From assembly GCA_910595855.1 (NCBI GenBank), contig CAJVCJ010000032.1, positions 1 through 17,990 on the forward strand: DNA of 17,990 nt. The letters are read 5' to 3'. The notes under the pieces are model-generated. The model was not told the DNA's origin. It was given only the letters and a program-made list of their open reading frames with translations, and did no database searches. Made by a program: the position numbers and the translations under genes. Positions 14,962 through 17,990 of the stretch are shown one piece after another. This DNA comes from Candidatus Thioglobus vulcanius. Lineage in GTDB: Bacteria > Pseudomonadota > Gammaproteobacteria > PS1 > Pseudothioglobaceae. Every line of letters starts with the position of its first letter. Positions within the stretch are counted from its first letter, which is position 1.

Positions 14962-17190
14962 ATGTCACAAAAAACCAAGATTATTTACACGCTGACCGAT
15001 GAAGCACCAGCATTGGCAACTTATTCATTATTACCAATTATTAAAGCATTTACAAGTGCGGCTGATATTACCGTTGAGACGCGTGATATATCCCTAGCAG
15101 CTCGCGTAATTGCGAATTTTTCTGACAGGTTAACCGCAGAGCAAGTGGTGGGCGATGCATTAACTGATCTAGGTGAAATTGCAACTTCAGCAGATGCCAA
15201 CATTATCAAACTACCCAATGTAAGTGCTTCTGTTCCACAGCTAGAGTCTGTTATTTCTGAACTTCAAGCGCACGGCTATAATATTCCAAATTACCCTTCT
15301 AACCCTAAAAGTGATGAAGACAAAGCGATTAAAGCTACTTTTTCTAAGGTATTAGGAAGTGCGGTAAATCCTGTTTTACGTGAAGGAAATTCTGATCGCC
15401 GTGCACCACCGTCAGTTAAAAGCTACGCTAGAAAAAACCCGCATGCAATGGGGGCTTGGTCTTCTGAATCTAAAACGCTTGTATCTAGTATGTCTGAAGG
15501 TGATTTTTACGGCTCGGAAAAATCATTAACCCTTGTTGATGCAACTCAATTCAGCATTCAATTTGAAGGAATTGATGGCTCTATTGAAGAGTTGAAGTCT
15601 TTAGACTCTCTGCAAGCCGGAGAAATTATTGACACTGCAGTAATGAGTCACTCATTATTGAGAGATTTTTTAGAAAAATCCATTATCGTTGCAAAAGAAA
15701 AAGAGATTTTATTTTCTGTGCACATGAAAGCCACCATGATGAAAGTCTCTGACCCTATTATTTTTGGCCAGGCAGTTAGCGTCTTCTTTGAAGATGTGTT
15801 TCACAAGCATGCGGTGGTTTTTGAAGAGCTAGGCATTAACGCAAATAACGGTTTAGGCGATGTTCTAAACAAAATTAAAAACTTAGATGCCAGCAAAAAA
15901 GCTGAAATTGAAGCAGACATTCAGGCGGTTTACATTAAACAGCCCGATGTAGCTATGGTTGATTCTGATAAAGGTATTACCAATTTAAATGTACCTAGTG
16001 ATGTGATTATTGATGCATCAATGCCGGCCATGATTAGGGCATCAGGCCAAATGTGGAATAAGTATGGTCAACAGCAAGATACCATGGCTGTGATTCCTGA
16101 TCGTTGTTATGCTGGTGTATTTAAAGAAACCATCAGCTTTTGTAAAGAGTATGGCGCATTTGATCCTGCCACCATGGGCTCTGTTCCAAATGTTGGTTTG
16201 ATGGCTCAAAAAGCACAAGAGTACGGCTCTCACGACAAAACATTCCAGCTATCAGCACCAGGTACTGTGCGTGTTATTACTGAAAATGGCCATGTACTAC
16301 TTGAACAACCTGTAGAGGCTGATGATGTTTTCCGCATGTGCCAGGTTAAGGATGCCCCAATTAAAAACTGGGTGGAGCTAGCTGTGAAACGCGCTAGAGC
16401 GACCAGTTTGCCAACTATATTTTGGCTAGATGAGAATCGTTCACACGATGCCCAAATGATTATAAAGGTTAATGAATATTTATTAAATCACAACACCACA
16501 GATCTTGATATTCAAATTATGTCGCCTGAAGAGGCTACTAGGTTTACATTGCAACAAGTAAAACAAGGTAATGATGTCATTTCAGTAACTGGTAATGTGC
16601 TTCGAGATTATTTAACAGATTTATTTCCAATATTAGAATTGGGAACATCGGCAAAAATGCTTTCAATTGTGCCGTTGATGAATGGTGGTGGTTTGTTTGA
16701 AACGGGTGCAGGTGGTTCAGCGCCTAAACATGTTCAGCAATTAATTTCTGAAAATCACTTACGTTGGGATTCTTTAGGTGAATTTTTAGCCCTAGTTGTG
16801 TCGCTAGAGCATTTGGCGACAACTTTTGATGTGCCTAAAGCTCAAGTGCTAGCAACTACACTAGATACAGCAACAGCCATGTTTTTGGATAATGATAAAT
16901 CACCATCACGAAAAGTTAGTGAACTCGATACTCGTGGTAGTCATTTTTATTTGGCATTATATTGGGCGCAAGCATTAGCTGAGCAATCAGAAGATACTGA
17001 TTTGAAATCACAGTTTGCACCGATAGCCAAGGCATTATCTACGAATGAAGCTGACATCGTTTCTGAGCTAAATAGCATTCAAGGTCAAGCTGCTGAATTA
17101 GGTGGCTATTATCAGCCTAATTCAGAGCTTGTGGCTAAGGCGATGCGCCCAAGTGCGACATTAAATTCAATCATTACATCTATATTGTAA
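14962..17190 (+). CDS. idh: NADP-dependent isocitrate dehydrogenase, monomeric type
   Basis: Oxidatively decarboxylates isocitrate to 2-oxoglutarate with NADP. The 742 residues match the monomeric (IDH-II) family, unrelated in length to the dimeric 416-residue Icd. Known active-site residues of the Azotobacter enzyme are all found one position later: S133, N136, R140, R146 (GSAVNPVLREGNSDRRAPP), K256, D351, Y421, R548, D549 and D553 (RDYLTD). The start follows the rimI stop by two bases with a weak ribosome binding site. It is the last gene of the cbbY run. It supplies 2-oxoglutarate for glutamate synthesis; whether the TCA cycle is complete cannot be told here. Confidence 0.97.
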   Translation: MSQKTKIIYTLTDEAPALATYSLLPIIKAFTSAADITVETRDISLAARVIANFSDRLTAEQVVGDALTDLGEIATSADANIIKLPNVSASVPQLESVISELQAHGYNIPNYPSNPKSDEDKAIKATFSKVLGSAVNPVLREGNSDRRAPPSVKSYARKNPHAMGAWSSESKTLVSSMSEGDFYGSEKSLTLVDATQFSIQFEGIDGSIEELKSLDSLQAGEIIDTAVMSHSLLRDFLEKSIIVAKEKEILFSVHMKATMMKVSDPIIFGQAVSVFFEDVFHKHAVVFEELGINANNGLGDVLNKIKNLDASKKAEIEADIQAVYIKQPDVAMVDSDKGITNLNVPSDVIIDASMPAMIRASGQMWNKYGQQQDTMAVIPDRCYAGVFKETISFCKEYGAFDPATMGSVPNVGLMAQKAQEYGSHDKTFQLSAPGTVRVITENGHVLLEQPVEADDVFRMCQVKDAPIKNWVELAVKRARATSLPTIFWLDENRSHDAQMIIKVNEYLLNHNTTDLDIQIMSPEEATRFTLQQVKQGNDVISVTGNVLRDYLTDLFPILELGTSAKMLSIVPLMNGGGLFETGAGGSAPKHVQQLISENHLRWDSLGEFLALVVSLEHLATTFDVPKAQVLATTLDTATAMFLDNDKSPSRKVSELDTRGSHFYLALYWAQALAEQSEDTDLKSQFAPIAKALSTNEADIVSELNSIQGQAAELGGYYQPNSELVAKAMRPSATLNSIITSIL

Positions 17191-17211
17191 TATTACAATC
17201 TACTGATAGTC

Positions 17212-17239
17212 TTGCAGGAAGCTAGGGGTGGCGTATTAT
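17212..17239 (+). promoter_or_regulatory. Probable sigma70 promoter of the repeat-protein gene
   Basis: TTGCAG (17212-17217) and TATTAT (17234-17239) are 16 bases apart in the 119-bp gap after idh. Transcription would start near 17246, giving a leader of about 63 bases. The leader contains an all-AT inverted repeat, TTATTTAA (17268-17275) with TTAAATAA (17284-17291), just upstream of the strong AGAGGAAA ribosome binding site. Confidence 0.5.
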
Positions 17240-17309
17240 GGTTCGGAAGTAGATATAAATAATTTACTTATTTAACTATATAATTAAATAAAATCTTAGA
17301 GGAAATAAA

Positions 17310-17834
17310 ATGAAAAACACAACAAAAATCGTAGCAATCGCTGCAGTAGTAGCTTCAGTATCAGCATCAGCGTTCTTCGGTGGCAATAGTGGCAACAACA
17401 ACCCTTGGGGTAATTCAAACAGCATGTCTAACTGGGGTCCTATGAACGGTGGTTCTAACATGGGTCCTATGAACTCAGGTTCTAACATGGGTCCATTTAC
17501 TGGTGGACAAAACATGGGCCCTTTCAACGGTGGTTCTAACATGGGTCCTTTCAATGGCGCTCAAAACATGGGTCCATTCGCGAACAACAACAATATGAAC
17601 AACGATTCAGACTGGGGCTTCCATTACAACAACAAGAACGCTACTAAGAACACTTCTAATGCTACTGCTGATGGTAATTATGCCGGTGTTGCTTCTGCAA
17701 CAGCTAAAGGTGTTGCTGATGCATACGCTAAGGGTATGGCTGATGGTTTTGCCAAGGGTATTGCTGATGCATACGCTAAAGGTTTTGCAGATGCTAAAGC
17801 CTCAGCTGCAGGCGATAGCAGAGATGCGAAATAA
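17310..17834 (+). CDS. Secreted Asn/Gly-rich repeat protein, sulfur-globule-protein-like
   Basis: A 174-residue precursor with a clear signal peptide; cleavage after A21 (ASA|FF) is likely, so it is exported to the periplasm or beyond. The mature protein has three parts: a Gly/Asn/Trp-rich lead, six tandem nine-residue units of the type NMGPFNGGS (41-94), a linker DSDWGFHYNNKNATKN (99-114), and four eight-residue AKGxADxY units (132-163), ending in a charged tail. There are no cysteines. Composition and layout resemble sulfur globule envelope proteins of sulfur oxidisers; this is a family impression, not an alignment. Strong ribosome binding site (AGAGGAAA), own promoter and terminator, and Asn codons 23 AAC to 6 AAT (cbbY: 3 to 13) point to very high expression. 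A structural coat, surface or biofilm protein is an alternative. Confidence 0.7.
   Translation: MKNTTKIVAIAAVVASVSASAFFGGNSGNNNPWGNSNSMSNWGPMNGGSNMGPMNSGSNMGPFTGGQNMGPFNGGSNMGPFNGAQNMGPFANNNNMNNDSDWGFHYNNKNATKNTSNATADGNYAGVASATAKGVADAYAKGMADGFAKGIADAYAKGFADAKASAAGDSRDAK
17430..17591 (+). repeat. Six tandem 27-bp units encoding NMGPFNGGS-type 9-mers
   Basis: Units start at residues 41, 50, 59, 68, 77 and 86: NWGPMNGGS, NMGPMNSGS, NMGPFTGGQ, NMGPFNGGS, NMGPFNGAQ, NMGPFANNN. The bases AACATGGGTCC are repeated almost unchanged from copy two on, so the array is recent or homogenised and could vary in copy number between strains. Confidence 0.93.
17703..17798 (+). repeat. Four tandem 24-bp units encoding AKGxADxY-type 8-mers
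   Basis: Units AKGVADAY, AKGMADGF, AKGIADAY and AKGFADAK occupy residues 132-163 of the secreted protein. Copies one and three share the bases TTGCTGATGCATAC. A hydrophobic residue at position 4 and an aromatic at position 8 recur in every copy except the last, where position 8 is Lys. Confidence 0.9.
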
Positions 17835-17855
17835 TAGTTAATTAACTAACTATTA
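17832..17855 (+). other. Inverted repeat at the stop codon of the repeat-protein gene
   Basis: TAATAGTTA (17832-17840, beginning with the stop codon) is complementary to TAACTATTA (17847-17855), with a six-base loop. It stands immediately before the terminator and could protect the 3' end of the mRNA. Confidence 0.5.
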
Positions 17856-17859
17856 AGCT

Positions 17860-17891
17860 AAAAAAAACCAGCCTTCGGGCTGGTTTTTTTT
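17860..17891 (+). terminator. Strong rho-independent terminator
   Basis: An A-run and CCAGCC (to 17873) pair with GGCTGG and an eight-T run (17878-17891) around a TTCG tetraloop (17874-17877). This is a textbook intrinsic terminator 26 bases after the stop codon of the secreted repeat protein; with A- and T-runs on both sides it could work in both directions. Confidence 0.95.
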
Positions 17892-17915
17892 CGTCCATCG
17901 AAAATAGTTAAATAA

Positions 17916-17937
17916 TGAATACATATATATGTATTCA
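17916..17937. other. 22-bp perfect palindrome in the final intergenic region
   Basis: TGAATACATAT and its exact complement ATATGTATTCA form an uninterrupted palindrome with no loop. It could be an operator for a dimeric regulator of a gene beyond the right edge, or cruciform-prone AT-rich DNA. Nothing else is recognisable from 17892 to 17990. Confidence 0.45.
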
Positions 17938-17990
17938 AAATAACATTAATTATTCATTTTAAATAATTGCCAAATTTATCGATATTTAGT

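Noticed and set aside
17191..17260. Sigma54 promoter around the TTGCAG before the repeat-protein gene
   Set aside because: TTGCA is present but there is no GG doublet at the required distance upstream; a sigma70 reading fits better.
17276..17554. Pro-rich minus-strand frame opposite the repeat-protein gene
   Set aside because: Antisense reading of the 27-bp repeat; the plus strand has signal peptide, ribosome binding site, promoter and terminator.
17659..17841. Leu/Met-rich 60-codon frame overlapping the repeat-protein gene
   Set aside because: Its apparent repeats are the +1 reading of the AKGxAD units; no ribosome binding site of its own.

Overview
The window is a visibly AT-rich, gene-dense stretch of a gammaproteobacterial chromosome made almost entirely of housekeeping biosynthesis genes. 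The proteins (Mg-type HemB, WaaA, NfuA, DksA, ThiL, monomeric isocitrate dehydrogenase) are gammaproteobacterial in style. A CbbY-type phosphatase, usually a companion of the Calvin cycle, and a secreted low-complexity protein resembling sulfur globule proteins suggest an autotrophic sulfur oxidiser, perhaps of the SUP05/Thioglobus or thiotrophic-symbiont kind. That placement is inference; no rRNA or other lineage marker is present.

Layout. (1) 1-1401, minus strand: the start of a membrane-anchored coiled-coil protein cut by the window edge, and hemB (tetrapyrrole synthesis). (2) 1443-3314: thiC (thiamine pyrimidine), divergent from hemB across only 41 bp. (3) 3339-4537: a small Cys-rich CopZ/BFD-like protein (minus), then an exported dienelactone-hydrolase-like protein whose nucleophile and histidine positions look substituted. 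(4) 4538-5800, minus: waaA (Kdo transferase), abutting the hydrolase gene tail to tail. (5) 5844-11770, plus: a tight run obgE-proB-folK-panB-panC-nfuA-(unknown membrane protein)-thiL, with overlaps or short gaps at most junctions. It joins a ribosome GTPase with proline, folate, pantothenate, Fe-S and thiamine functions. (6) 11794-12204, minus: dksA, sharing a probable bidirectional terminator with thiL and having a good sigma70 promoter. (7) 12297-17190, plus: cbbY-ilvA-rimI-idh, again overlapping or nearly abutting. (8) 17310-17834: a short, apparently highly expressed secreted repeat protein with its own promoter, strong ribosome binding site and textbook terminator.

Most of the window is ordinary core metabolism, and I see no mobile element, CRISPR array, phage gene, rRNA or tRNA. 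There is no gene-free stretch over 300 bases; the longest is the final ~156 bases, which hold a hairpin, a terminator and a palindrome. The items most worth a second look are the two-repeat secreted protein at the right end, the apparently catalytically dead hydrolase, the CopZ-like mini-protein, the unknown membrane protein translationally coupled to thiL, and the absence of room for a TPP riboswitch before thiC. I do not see convincing evidence for a new multi-gene system.
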